Shown one piece after another: positions 18,401-24,997 of a stretch of DNA of 42,199 nucleotides. The position numbers were made by a program, and so were the translations under genes. Positions within the stretch are counted from its first letter, which is position 1. Every line of letters starts with the position of its first letter. Source of the stretch: a virus; the IMG/VR virus record IMGVR_UViG_3300029319_000123, positions 1 to 42,199 of that record. One strand, given 5' to 3'. Below the pieces are notes generated by a model. It ran no database searches. It had not been told where the DNA came from and saw only the letters and a program-made list of their open reading frames with translations.

Positions 18401-19134
18401 ACAGTACCTTTTCTACCTCTATAAGTTCCTGATTCACCTTCTCTTGTATCAAACTCTAACTGTGATATAGGTTTGCCATAGTAATCTTGTATAATTCCTT
18501 TTACTTCATCAGGGTCAGCACCTCTACCTACAAGTTCTTTGTATATCTCTGTATCTTCTGCAACAGTAGAGTTACCAAAATATCCTTCTCCTAAATTAAC
18601 TTTACGTCCAGCTCTTAATTCTTCTATAGCTCTAGATGCTAATGTAGGACCTTGGTCTTTTAATGACTGTCTTATTTCTGCAACACCTGCTGGGTCTATC
18701 AAAGGAATAAGTGTTCCTATACCAGAAAATGCTAACATAGGATTCATTTCTCTTTTTGCATAATATTTCATAGCACCAGTTCCAAACTTCTTAACAAACT
18801 GTGATGCTGACTCCATACCTACTACTGCAGTTCTAACTGCACCCCTTGTAATAGATTTTGTCTTATCCCACCAAGATGTTTCTTTTTCCATAAACTTATC
18901 TATAAGTGCAGTAAACTCTGGACTCTCTGCTGTTAATCCCATCAGTGCACCTGCAACTTGTACGTCTTTAGGTAAGAAACCAAAGTTCTTAGAAATGTTA
19001 GACATGTTTTGTGGTATCTGAGGATTTTGTCTAAAGTATTCTTCTACTTGTGCAGCTTGTGCTAGATATGCTTCTTTCCAGTCTTGATTGTCGTTATCTT
19101 CCCAAGGAGCATCAAATGTCCATGTATAGCCCAT
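12448..19134 (-). CDS. Giant internal virion protein (2,228 aa) with split SLOG/YpsA-like domain
   Basis: The largest gene, a single uninterrupted frame. Residues about 85-130 are amphipathic (WWDKTKSITRGAVRTAVVGM). Residues 636-700 start a Rossmann-like SLOG domain of the YpsA/'putative molybdenum carrier' type: IISGGNTGVDIEALRIAKDL (639-658) then GGKGTPG. About 220 residues of charged coiled coil (IQSKISKINSDIETRKADL) follow. The second half of the same fold then resumes: SIRNVDDSDITVIV (933-946), KGTRGTYNYA, KPVIVID and NVNVAGPRTY (1013-1022). The rest is helical with no recognised enzyme. Size and position between portal and transglycosylase fit an ejected core protein like T7 gp16. Any ligand of the SLOG domain is unknown. 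Confidence 0.8.
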   Translation of the reverse strand: MGYTWTFDAPWEDNDNQDWKEAYLAQAAQVEEYFRQNPQIPQNMSNISKNFGFLPKDVQVAGALMGLTAESPEFTALIDKFMEKETSWWDKTKSITRGAVRTAVVGMESASQFVKKFGTGAMKYYAKREMNPMLAFSGIGTLIPLIDPAGVAEIRQSLKDQGPTLASRAIEELRAGRKVNLGEGYFGNSTVAEDTEIYKELVGRGADPDEVKGIIQDYYGKPISQLEFDTREGESGTYRGRKGTVKLSPGRVTAVEVFEPGTKGFNIMSGIIDAAYTIFTDPATYVGAGFAKAGKVGRTFNKTYELQNAGLIDKAVRKVVHTPTAEAWFGTKVGDDIAQMFADAKSYDEIDILMKGQGKTDALLYKKLRDTNDKQVVKDTLIEAIKDPLAGINDRFDANSLLFKGSLSRLGAGIRYGDAQKAVGMKTAMKLKGQTSMFNRLFDEFPAPNLNTSDLNNTFFELKDWMKFSKVDDDVANKALDRIAEAIQDDTLKELEGLPSELQKLNMVLDIYSGEGGVLRHIMDKYEALGLPKEVVNQIGKFVASVDEARKYFYTKYGEEAWSGQKIDIEDALGNDLNKIDFTLKDSIGALNRVVNEVNLKIKGVKNNQQLQELFIDEVEGVGRIATDIAEADVLPNKIISGGNTGVDIEALRIAKDLNIETGGKGTPGLTVSAQGAKTGRYDDLAPELTELGVEDARQFEIDELKGTIQSLENTQLARKGTRKVARQVLPQLDDQLVRQTRTREGLLKGIKNSKLSPAATEEQILEGIKKGIVARDALEALNVKLAGKLTRGVTQAGKRIKETSVQVPSKDRDVLRDIAQLEAESRILRFVRNLQEAKIDPNNPAKRIQELDYEDFDMIGYQKELKEMGKEANQIQSKISKINSDIETRKADLDDDSLVKKVRKLQKEVDELERPDYGDVMPQGKYFARRSIRNVDDSDITVIVYNSATNPAGKGTRGTYNYALNGNWNSKAKIKNGIQKGNKPVIVIDTAETVTEELIQEAQKLLRKYKNVNVAGPRTYTDKEGLKVLLRSLFIKSKPGYKDKNGFKVLADEKISPNQILQFFEDKGVDAETMDDVINVLMKEANFNEVASVTGRPTAHLISEYLASGNIPLPDARLFLRVFSPAREFWMRLAGRGQLIQAKSTVKLQNKSEIQVNEFEKMLSKPVKNLYELQMKDDRTAIETARLMTKSARRSFRLSKDEQSVKELSQGWVGLLGDYYMNKAWKPFILLRGAWTARVVGEEQIRMWAADLDNVFTHPLSAFAWIAGKPRKKVLDRIGKGELDVDEVIKRAKGAIDIRDKQLLADSLEHQAAMSKSHGGILDSDKLKRTFSFKRVKKGEERYYTSATSEIMQLADDPIAAELAMIKGGLNDKGFRAGVDDIKQRFWDGDLSDWRTALSYGSDDVGKYQKFKMQNSRELADAYIDSVLARVHYKAGGSYKATEVLPDGTRINFEDVAGEYRTRRSPNSRIEFELKDLGDSEILEHIAKGKLLQQVKAGQSKKPVYLNLNGQQVTFGRDMTIADHNHYAAWLKNKDPYEQYHVMKKSAFDLDGERINSYDAAIERLFTIVMSAPTNRLSRSPAFRQFYWRFIEENAAYFDDTLRKQLLRQGKKANLGKKYADKIAKTGKVSADEGRLLTIDNIDELDDAAKAYALTETKGLLYDLNKRHVVSDMLRLAFPFAEVYLEIIGTWSRLLNKKKLLATRKISRGVEGARKIRLEDEDEGFFHVDDMTGEEMFFFPGGEALSNWMFEGNRDGRQYTNPVTGEVMDNAPDAKIRLKGYVSSLNMIAGNPAPGLGPLVAYPASKAFPSSDMIDKVFFPYGRETGNPLNPLEYVQALIPSWAKKFLSIGSDNPEFARTYHNTYKDVIKMFVTTGLYDDSTPQKQSDMLEKAKSTATVLTAIRGLVQFAAPTGSVLRYEVEVAPGGALHIDPAKYKDSDPKHHLFGISLVADAYYRILAKYDGDQVLATQEFVNQFGLDPTAILTSKSREVKKRSYTDEGVKFAEANKDIMDRYKDVAYYLYPDNPLDEFNFQAWSDAFANRDRVDLTEEEYITAIRQGQGRLAYEYQRRLLFESGYYTNMSAEAKYDALTQIRNGLRELYPGYGQTSTVASSIDAQAKTEQLTQLLQIEGESLVELPNGDKVKVKDLPSMQGLSLYLDRRNQMLLQIQAIDGPNASLQKADYLPLRESLRAFAQQLFSQYPDFYYVYDGVLRYEIEEDFTEIQIDR

Positions 19135-19491
19135 TTATCCCCCTGGTAAAATATCTTCGTCCATTAAAGCTAATATGTCTTTGCTTGGCAATACTCTATA
19201 CATTGCACGAAGAATCATGTTAGCTTCCATTACTCCTGACTGTCCTAATCCAGCAATATTATTGCCTGCTACATCTTGTCCTGGAAACTCAGTAGGTCTT
19301 TTTATATCTTGTACAATATTACGTGCATTTACTACAGGCTCTGGATTTACATTTGCTTGTTGTAATCCTGTAGATATACTTTCATCTACAAACATTTCTG
19401 CACCTGATTGTAAATCGTCTAACTCTTTACTTTCTCCATAAGATGTTGCATTAAATTCACCTTTATTAGTTGTAGGTTTAAAGCGAGCCAA
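19135..19491 (-). CDS. Small virion-region protein (118 aa), unknown
   Basis: Start chosen as TTG at 19491-19489, giving MARFKPTTNKGEFNATSYGE, because a strong ribosome site GGGAGG (19502-19497) sits 5 bases before it. An upstream in-frame ATG (19509) would leave no such site and a longer overlap. The protein is acidic and mostly disordered in its first 70 residues, then helical (GVMEANMILRAMYRVLPSKD). It ends 1 base before the giant virion gene. Not recognised; position between portal and ejection proteins suggests a minor head protein. Confidence 0.6.
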   Translation of the reverse strand: MARFKPTTNKGEFNATSYGESKELDDLQSGAEMFVDESISTGLQQANVNPEPVVNARNIVQDIKRPTEFPGQDVAGNNIAGLGQSGVMEANMILRAMYRVLPSKDILALMDEDILPGG

Positions 19492-19714
19492 AGATACCTC
19501 CCATATCATCTTTTATAATTACTACATCTAATCTTCCTACATTTGGAATATAAGCTAATGTAATTACATCAATTATTGTTTCTTCATCAAATATAATATT
19601 TTGTTCATCAACTTTTCGTAAATTTTCTGTAGCAGCATCCCACATAGGTTGTTCTTCTACTGTGTAATTATTTGCAATAATTTTAGCAAACTCAAAATTT
19701 GTATTATCCGCCAA
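19478..19714 (-). CDS. Small conserved-looking virion-region protein (78 aa)
   Basis: Starts with TTG at 19714 after a strong GGAGGAG ribosome site inside the end of the portal gene, with an 11-bp overlap. The sequence (ADNTNFEFAKIIANNYT...EEQPMWDAATENLRKVDEQN) looks like a compact alpha/beta protein whose C-terminus is beta-rich (VGRLDVVIIKDDMGGIFG). No family is recognised. It overlaps the next gene by 14 bases, so the three are translated as a coupled set. Confidence 0.6.
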   Translation of the reverse strand: MADNTNFEFAKIIANNYTVEEQPMWDAATENLRKVDEQNIIFDEETIIDVITLAYIPNVGRLDVVIIKDDMGGIFGSL

Positions 19715-21437
19715 TAGCTCCTCCTAACATTGCAGCTAAATCAGGTGGACCAACTTGTTGTTGCATAGCTTGCTGTTGAATTAATGCTTGTTCTTCTGGA
19801 CTTGGTTCTTCTCCTGATGCACTAAAGAACTTTTCTAAAACTTTACCAATATCTTTTGGATTATTATATATCTGTACTACTGCCATCATTGCAGATTTAT
19901 CACCTTGTTGTGATTGTTGTAACAGCATCTGGTATAATATATCTTCAGTCTTTTGTTTTGTTATTCTTTCATTTATCTGACTAAGATTTTCTAAACCATC
20001 CATCTCTTGTTGAAAAGTTTCTTTATCTATAATACCTGCTTGTAATAATTGCAAACCAGTAATTATTTTATTAGGTGCATCAAATGAAGCCATAGCTCCA
20101 TACTTTCTTCTTGTAATATAGTTTTTGTCTATATCAGTGCTAGGAGTATAAGACTCTGAGAAAGAAGCACCTTTGTATGTACCTGATATAGGTTTTCTTT
20201 TTTTACTAAATAATGCTTCATCTAGCTCTAATCTTTTAGCATCTATCTCTTGTAAAGCATATTCAAGTATTGTGTGATACTCATTTACCATTTGACTTAC
20301 GCCAGACTCCAGTTCTTCTAGACCTCTTCCTGTTACAAATGAGTTTGGTGAAATAGCGTCATCTTGAACTGGATATCCAGCTACAACTCTAAGCTGTCTT
20401 TCTAACCTACCTACTTGCTCAAATAACTGATATGGCAAGTTTGTAGTAGGTTTCACTACTTGTGAACCTGGTGTTAGATAATTTATTGAATTTCTACCTT
20501 TACGGTATTGTCCTGATTCTATTTCTCCAACTATGTTTGTTTCTGTAAATACTGCATCTTCCATAGCAATAACACTAAGTATGTTTATTTTTGCCATAGA
20601 TGCCATAAGACCTATAACTTGGTCAAACTGTCCTTGTAATCTATCAAAACTAAATCTTTTAGCAACAACAAAAGCTGGACCTGATTTAAGAGGATTAGGT
20701 ACAAAATCAACAATCTTCTTAGATGCAACGTGTACAACGTATGTACCCTCTATATTCATGTATTCAAGTATTACATCACCATTTTCATCTTGATTTTCCC
20801 AACTACCATCATTTGAGTAATTCATATTGTAACTGTTGTATGATTCACTTCCTTCTGATTCTTTTGCTTCAAACCATGATTTAAGCTCTGGATACATATC
20901 TATTAAGTTTTTAATAGGTACTTTTTGTATAATTGCTAATTCTTGTGGTTTTTGTTTATTACCAAAATAACCAGGAAAACAATCGTATGGATTTCTTAGT
21001 TCTGCACATGGGTACATGTTTCCATTCATATCCATCTTTGTAGTTATAACCCATACAGCAAAACCATAACCAGGTAGCCATCTAGCTACTTGAGGCAACT
21101 GTAATTCTAATTCTTGCATTTTATCGTATGCAGTAACGATTCTTTCTAATTTATCTTTTTTAACTTTGTTTCTTTGGCTATCTCTTGCATTTGTAATATG
21201 TACATCAAGAGTAGGTACTTTACCTATCTTTTGAGATAATCTATCTAAAGCAGACAACATAAGGTTTGGAGCTGGTATAGTATACGCTTCGTTGTTATCT
21301 AGACCTGGTCCAAGTAATTGTCTTATTCCATCTTCTCCACCATTTAAAATTGCTCTATATCTCGCTCTATCTATTAATGCTTCATCATGCATTCTTTTTA
21401 GATAGGACGCTCTCTCAATAATGTCTTGCGGTTTCAT
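19704..21437 (-). CDS. Portal protein (577 aa)
   Basis: The dodecameric DNA gate at the head vertex. It lies directly after the terminase with zero spacing. The N-terminus DIIERASYLKRMHDEALIDR is helical. The core has AVWVITTKMDMNGNMYPCAE and LRNPYDCFPGYFG (about 132-170), the wing/stem beta region of Gp6-type portals. Residues about 360-400 (GRGLEELESGVSQMVNEYHT) match the long stem helix. The C-terminus is Gln-rich and acidic (EEQALIQQQAMQQQVGPP), the usual crown/barrel. Length and order (TerL, portal) are standard. No fused protease or MuF domain is seen. Confidence 0.88.
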   Translation of the reverse strand: MKPQDIIERASYLKRMHDEALIDRARYRAILNGGEDGIRQLLGPGLDNNEAYTIPAPNLMLSALDRLSQKIGKVPTLDVHITNARDSQRNKVKKDKLERIVTAYDKMQELELQLPQVARWLPGYGFAVWVITTKMDMNGNMYPCAELRNPYDCFPGYFGNKQKPQELAIIQKVPIKNLIDMYPELKSWFEAKESEGSESYNSYNMNYSNDGSWENQDENGDVILEYMNIEGTYVVHVASKKIVDFVPNPLKSGPAFVVAKRFSFDRLQGQFDQVIGLMASMAKINILSVIAMEDAVFTETNIVGEIESGQYRKGRNSINYLTPGSQVVKPTTNLPYQLFEQVGRLERQLRVVAGYPVQDDAISPNSFVTGRGLEELESGVSQMVNEYHTILEYALQEIDAKRLELDEALFSKKRKPISGTYKGASFSESYTPSTDIDKNYITRRKYGAMASFDAPNKIITGLQLLQAGIIDKETFQQEMDGLENLSQINERITKQKTEDILYQMLLQQSQQGDKSAMMAVVQIYNNPKDIGKVLEKFFSASGEEPSPEEQALIQQQAMQQQVGPPDLAAMLGGAIGG

Positions 21438-23351
21438 CTATCTCCAAGGTGTTTCATTCCATTGTATACTATTATAACCATCAAAGCTAGGAGTGTAGTC
21501 AATTCCTATATCAGCATAAGTAAGTTTTGTCAAGGTTCTAACAACCTTCATTGGAAACCAACTAGCCATAACTATGTCACTCTTGTATCCCTTACCACCT
21601 TTACCTTTTGAAGCAAAGTAGGTAAGTTGTTTTGTATACAATGTAGTTTTATCTTGTGCTTCTCCATCTGCAAATGGTAGTTCTATCATACCATCATTAA
21701 ACATAGGAGCTAAACTTGTAACACCAAATCTTTCATCCCATTTGTTTTTATGTGTTTCATGTCCTTCTAGTTTTATTCCATGTACATTACAATATTCTTT
21801 TATTGTCTTATCTTGTCTAATAGCTTTTTGAAATCCATTTTCTTCAATAACCCAATGGTAACAATCATATTGTTCGTACCATCTTCTTATCAACTCAAAT
21901 GCTTCATCTAGACCACCACCAAGATGATTGTCTAAATCAACCATTGTAAGTTTAATTTCGTGATTTAATGTTTCTACTGCCCATAAAAAACCTGCTTGAT
22001 AACCTGTAGCTGCAGGGTCAAGTCCTGCTACTAAGTAAGCACCCTGCGGTATTGTTCCTATTGACATATTAGGTACATAACACTTTGCTACCATTTCAGG
22101 ATTAAACAATCTAGCAGCCTGTGAGAACGCTTTATTTAAGTAAACCATTTCAAAGTTCTTTAAACCACCTGTAGTCATAGAATCTCTTTTACGATTCATT
22201 AACCACTTAAATGTTCTTTTATTACTCCAAAGCATACAGTCAACATGGTCTTCTTCTTCTAACTCTGATTTAGTACACATAGAATCATGTGCTTCTTCTA
22301 CTATAGTTTCCCATGCTTCGTTTTCTAACAAAGCAGAATACAAATCATCAGGATGCTGTCTTGACCCAATAATAACCATTGCTGTATGTTCCTCTTTACG
22401 AGAGCCAAGAGTTGTAGTCCACCAGTTCTTTGTATTGTTTCTTGATGCAGGTTGCATTGTAGAACTGTGGTCCTCAATATCGTCTGCAATAATTATGTCA
22501 CAGTCACGAGAAAGAATCTTACCACCTCTACCTATACCAATCATTGTAGGTGACTTTATACCAGATACAGTTCTAGTAGATACAGTAAATCCATTTTGTG
22601 ACCAAGACTTACCTGTTCTACTTGCAGGCTTAAACTGTCCACCAGGTCCACAAAAATCTTCTTTTAATCTTTCATTATTTTCTAAAGTATCTATAACTGA
22701 TGACACAGAATTTTTAGCAATATCTTCGTTACCACCTACCCACATAATTCTTATATTAGGATTTCTACATATAAGCCAAACTACAAAATGTATAAGCAGT
22801 TCTGTTTTTCCATGACGAGGCGGACTAAGAATCATTTGTTGCCCACCATTAAGTAAAGCTTTGTTAATTGCTTTTATCCATTTATCGTGAAAGTCTGCAG
22901 TTTCAAATGGTACACCTTGTTCTGTTAAAAAATATCTATCTCTAAAATTTATAAAGTCCTCTAAAGATTGTTTTGCATCATCAGATACCTCCCAATCTTT
23001 TGCTTGCATGTCCTTTTGTATATCTTCTCTATACGCAGCTAACATACGTGATATGTGTGCAGTAGAACAAGACAAAGCATCTGCTACTTCTTGTTGTGTT
23101 ATATTTTCATTTATTAAATCTAGTGCATAACCTTCATCTTTAAATTTGTTATATAATGCACCTCTTCTTACAGTTGCAGACTTAGGTTCGTTTACAGCTT
23201 TCTTAGGAGGCGTATATTCTTTGCCAGATTTTTTTGCTCTATACATACGCATAGATTCTCTTCTATAACATTTTTGCGAGCAGTATTTAGTTTTGCCAGG
23301 TGGTAATGGTGCTGTGCATTCATCTGCTATGCAGATTACATTGTTTACCAT
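21438..23351 (-). CDS. terL: Terminase large subunit with N-terminal zinc finger and HTH (637 aa)
   Basis: The DNA packaging motor and head-filling nuclease. ATPase: Walker A SPPRHGKT (176-183), Walker B CDIIIADDIED (284-294). RNase H-like nuclease: D445 in VAGLDPAA, E503/E504 in VIEENG, D592 in SDIVMASWF. Unusually, about 130 residues precede the motor. A four-Cys cluster (C7, C12, C24, C28; CSQKCY at 24-29) resembles a small zinc finger. A helix-turn-helix follows at about 86-108 (QQEVADALSCSTAHISRMLA). No separate small terminase gene is apparent next door, so this N-terminus may perform DNA recognition. Its start overlaps the preceding basic-protein gene by 7 bases. Confidence 0.92.
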   Translation of the reverse strand: MVNNVICIADECTAPLPPGKTKYCSQKCYRRESMRMYRAKKSGKEYTPPKKAVNEPKSATVRRGALYNKFKDEGYALDLINENITQQEVADALSCSTAHISRMLAAYREDIQKDMQAKDWEVSDDAKQSLEDFINFRDRYFLTEQGVPFETADFHDKWIKAINKALLNGGQQMILSPPRHGKTELLIHFVVWLICRNPNIRIMWVGGNEDIAKNSVSSVIDTLENNERLKEDFCGPGGQFKPASRTGKSWSQNGFTVSTRTVSGIKSPTMIGIGRGGKILSRDCDIIIADDIEDHSSTMQPASRNNTKNWWTTTLGSRKEEHTAMVIIGSRQHPDDLYSALLENEAWETIVEEAHDSMCTKSELEEEDHVDCMLWSNKRTFKWLMNRKRDSMTTGGLKNFEMVYLNKAFSQAARLFNPEMVAKCYVPNMSIGTIPQGAYLVAGLDPAATGYQAGFLWAVETLNHEIKLTMVDLDNHLGGGLDEAFELIRRWYEQYDCYHWVIEENGFQKAIRQDKTIKEYCNVHGIKLEGHETHKNKWDERFGVTSLAPMFNDGMIELPFADGEAQDKTTLYTKQLTYFASKGKGGKGYKSDIVMASWFPMKVVRTLTKLTYADIGIDYTPSFDGYNSIQWNETPWR

Positions 23352-23635
23352 TTTGTTTTATTAGCCCAGTAGGCTGCTGACATTTTACCTTTCTTAATAT
23401 TTTTAGCGTGCCTAGCTTTAAAAGATTTACGTCTAGCCTTCTGCTTTGCTGAGCTAGGATTTTTACCTGCACCTGACACACCTTGTTGTCCGAATCTGAT
23501 TAATTTTAATTTATGTCCTTCTTGTGCTAAAACAACATGTGACTTCTTAGGATGCTTAGGTGTACGTTTAGGTTTGTTAACACCTTTAAGTCCATGTTTT
23601 TTAAGTAGAGCTTTTTTACGATTTGCGTGTGACAT
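23345..23635 (-). CDS. Basic DUF6321-like small phage protein (96 aa)
   Basis: Start set at the ATG 23635 (MSHANRKKAL), preceded by GGAG; the frame could begin one codon earlier at TTG. Very Lys/Arg-rich. The core LKLIRFGQQGVSGAGKNP followed by ARRKSFKARHAKNIKKGKMS and AAYWANKTKW matches, from memory, a small family common in marine phages ('V-R-F-G...RRKSFRARH...YWA-W'; DUF6321-like). Function unknown; the charge suggests nucleic-acid contact. It overlaps terL by 7 bases and the gene upstream by 20. Confidence 0.75.
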   Translation of the reverse strand: MSHANRKKALLKKHGLKGVNKPKRTPKHPKKSHVVLAQEGHKLKLIRFGQQGVSGAGKNPSSAKQKARRKSFKARHAKNIKKGKMSAAYWANKTKW

Positions 23636-23810
23636 CAATCATCTCCTGCCCAATTAGGATTTCCTGCATAAATTCTTTTAGGCTTATCATTTTTTTTTTA
23701 ATTTTTTTAATTTTTCCATTTTTAGTTCTTGCAAACTTATGAGTCTTTGTTTCTCTAATAAGAGTACCGTAGTATCTCTTACCTTTCCACATCCAACTAA
23801 CTTTAGCCAT
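23616..23810 (-). CDS. Small basic protein (64 aa), unknown
   Basis: MAKVSWMWKGKRYYGTLIRE begins with an SH3/KOW-like beta pattern (aromatic and Gly residues, WKGKRYYGTLI...THKFARTKNGKIK). A lysine run follows (KIKKIKKKMISLKEF), then a short acidic end. The ATG overlaps the previous stop (TAATG). It belongs to the lysine-rich cluster just upstream of terL. Not recognised. Confidence 0.65.
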   Translation of the reverse strand: MAKVSWMWKGKRYYGTLIRETKTHKFARTKNGKIKKIKKKMISLKEFMQEILIGQEMIDVTRKS

Positions 23811-23944
23811 TAGCTCATCTTTGGTTTTCTTTTACCGTTTTGACGTAGCTTTTTAAAATCAGCTCCTGTAATTTTGTCATACGGTGGTGCAACACTTGCA
23901 ATTTTTTTTTGTGCTGCAGAATACTGTCCGTTACTTTTTGGCAT
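23810..23944 (-). CDS. Small basic protein (44 aa) with KITGADFKKLR motif
   Basis: A short gene between coupled neighbours: its ATG (23944-23942) shares a base with the preceding TAA, and its own TAA overlaps the next ATG. The peptide runs MPKSNGQYSAAQKKIASVAP, then PYDKITGADFKKLRQNGKRK. The 'KIA..APP.DKITGADF..LR' pattern recurs in small marine phage proteins, from memory, so it is probably a real conserved mini-protein. Role unknown. Confidence 0.65.
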   Translation of the reverse strand: MPKSNGQYSAAQKKIASVAPPYDKITGADFKKLRQNGKRKPKMS

Positions 23945-24117
23945 TATTTACCTACCTTCTTCTGTGCGTTTACATGTGATTTAGAAAAACTAGAACCACG
24001 TTTCATAGAGTTTACCATATATTGTATATGCTTTTTAGTATGGTGCTTAGAATGTTTTTTTAAAGCAGTCTGTTGTCTTTTAGTCAACTTACTTGCATCA
24101 ACACCTTTAATTTTCAT
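23944..24117 (-). CDS. Small His/Lys-rich protein (57 aa)
   Basis: MKIKGVDASKLTKRQQTALK continues KHSKHHTKKHIQYMVNSMKR and ends SHVNAQKKVGK. The 'LTKRQ..ALKKHSKHHT.KHI..M...M..G..F..SH..AQKKVGK' pattern is one I associate with tiny proteins next to terminases in marine phages. It is helical and strongly basic, with five His in the centre. The ATG overlaps the stop of the 65-aa gene (ATGA). Unknown function; nucleic-acid binding is plausible. Confidence 0.7.
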   Translation of the reverse strand: MKIKGVDASKLTKRQQTALKKHSKHHTKKHIQYMVNSMKRGSSFSKSHVNAQKKVGK

Positions 24118-24311
24118 TTACGCCTCCTTTTACGTGTAGCTCTTGATTTCTGTACAGCTTTCAAATCTATATACCGTCCTTCTTTATAAGCCTTAGCTGT
24201 ACTTCGAATCTCACGTGCCACAGACGACTTAGAATTTTTTTTATTTTGTAAATACTTAGAAGGTACACCTTTCTCATATTTAACTTTTCTTTTACTTTTT
24301 TTTCTTGGCAC
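24114..24311 (-). CDS. Small highly basic protein (65 aa)
   Basis: MPRKKSKRKVKYEKGVPSKY starts a Lys/Arg-rich peptide with the element GVPSKYLQNKKNSKSSVARE and a poly-basic tail (RATRKRRRK). It overlaps the upstream gene by 20 bases and the downstream ATG by 4. The composition resembles histone-like or ribosomal-protein tails. No named family is assigned with certainty; it is part of the cluster before terL. Confidence 0.65.
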   Translation of the reverse strand: MPRKKSKRKVKYEKGVPSKYLQNKKNSKSSVAREIRSTAKAYKEGRYIDLKAVQKSRATRKRRRK

Positions 24312-24561
24312 GTTTTTTACCTTTTTTCTTTATATCATTATCTTGAGAATGACCACCCCTAATAAAAGAATTAACTCTACCCATAGCCCAAGCTGCCATA
24401 GAAGCTGATTTACTTCCTGAAGAAAGGTATGCTCCTTGTCCTCTCCTATAGACCTGAGCAAGTTGCCCATATGTATATTTGCTCTTTGCAGCTTTAGCTT
24501 GTAAAGCTTTTTTAGTTTTAGCATTAATAGGTTTTCTACTAGGCTTTTTCTTCGGTGGCAT
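24292..24561 (-). CDS. DUF5824-like basic protein (89 aa)
   Basis: The middle of the protein, YRRGQGAYLSSGSKSASMAA then WAMGRVNSFIRGGHSQDNDI, matches the small phage/algal-virus family with 'Y-R-G-x-GAY...WA-x-ARV-SF...D-D' (DUF5824-like, from memory). Both ends are poly-lysine (MPPKKKPSRKPINAKTKKAL; KKKGKKRAKKKK). The family occurs near packaging or structural genes, but its role is undefined. It overlaps both neighbours by about 20 bases, so it is co-translated with them. Confidence 0.75.
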   Translation of the reverse strand: MPPKKKPSRKPINAKTKKALQAKAAKSKYTYGQLAQVYRRGQGAYLSSGSKSASMAAWAMGRVNSFIRGGHSQDNDIKKKGKKRAKKKK

Positions 24562-24742
24562 TTACTTTCTCCATATTTTCATTATAGTCTTGTACAAATT
24601 TTTCTACTAAGGTATCTATCTTTGATACATTAGGTTTTTTATTTATCAGAACACTTCCACATGCTTCTGACAAATCAATAGCCCACTCTTTTAAAGTAAC
24701 TGGGCTACTGAAAATATTTACTCCTTTTTTTATTTTACCCAT
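24539..24742 (-). CDS. Small helical protein (67 aa), unknown
   Basis: Unlike its very basic neighbours this protein is mixed in charge: MGKIKKGVNIFSSPVTLKEW, then AIDLSEACGSVLINKKPNVS and an acidic helical end (FVQDYNENMEKVNATEEKA). Its ATG is 7 bases after the stop of the 23-residue ORF. It overlaps the DUF5824-like gene by 23 bases. No recognised family. Confidence 0.6.
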   Translation of the reverse strand: MGKIKKGVNIFSSPVTLKEWAIDLSEACGSVLINKKPNVSKIDTLVEKFVQDYNENMEKVNATEEKA

Positions 24743-24749
24743 GAGATAT

Positions 24750-24821
24750 TTAGTATCCCATAGATTTACTCTTCCTCTTGGATGAGTATCTCTTTTTTTT
24801 GCCTTTTTTTCCTACTGACAT
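24750..24821 (-). CDS. Possible 23-residue lysine-rich micropeptide
   Basis: ATG at 24821-24819 is preceded by a very good ribosome site (AAGGAG, 5 bases upstream of the ATG). It encodes MSVGKKGKKKRYSSKRKSKS followed by MGY and a stop. It lies in another frame inside the 3' part of the zinc-ribbon ORF at 24766-24939. The strong start signal and basic composition, shared with the following genes, suggest it is translated. Peptide detection would settle it. Confidence 0.45.
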   Translation of the reverse strand: MSVGKKGKKKRYSSKRKSKSMGY

Positions 24822-24939
24822 TATTGCTCCTTCGAATTATTTTATTATATTGCGTACAACCAAGATTACCACATTTCTTAATAGTCCTACGTAAAATCAA
24901 TTTTTTATTGCATACTTTGCAAATTTTGATTTCTCTCAT
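24766..24939 (-). CDS. Small zinc-ribbon protein (57 aa)
   Basis: ATG at 24939-24937, stop at 24768-24766. The peptide starts MREIKICKVCNKKLILRRTI and continues KKCGNLGCTQYNKIIRRS. Four cysteines (C7, C10, C23, C28; C-x2-C-x12-C-x4-C) form a plausible zinc knuckle, followed by a basic tail. HNH-like and phage zinc-ribbon proteins have similar cysteine spacing, but no HNH residues are present. No clear ribosome site; the start lies just downstream of a large hairpin. Confidence 0.55.
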   Translation of the reverse strand: MREIKICKVCNKKLILRRTIKKCGNLGCTQYNKIIRRSNNVSRKKRQKKEILIQEEE

Positions 24940-24953
24940 TTTATAATAATAGC

Positions 24954-24997
24954 AGGAGGTTAGCTAGGTTTTCCTCCTTTACCTAGCTAGTCCTCCT
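24954..24997 (-). other. Long hairpin with a Shine-Dalgarno-like loop after the nuclease gene
   Basis: Near-perfect inverted repeat: AGGAGGTTAGCTAGGT (24954-24969) against ACCTAGCTAGTCCTCCT (24981-24997), enclosing an 11-nt loop. On the minus strand the loop reads AAAGGAGGAAA. The stem begins at the nuclease stop codon. There is no U-tract on either strand, so it is not a standard terminator; an RNA-processing, stabilising or protein-binding site is more likely. Confidence 0.6.
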
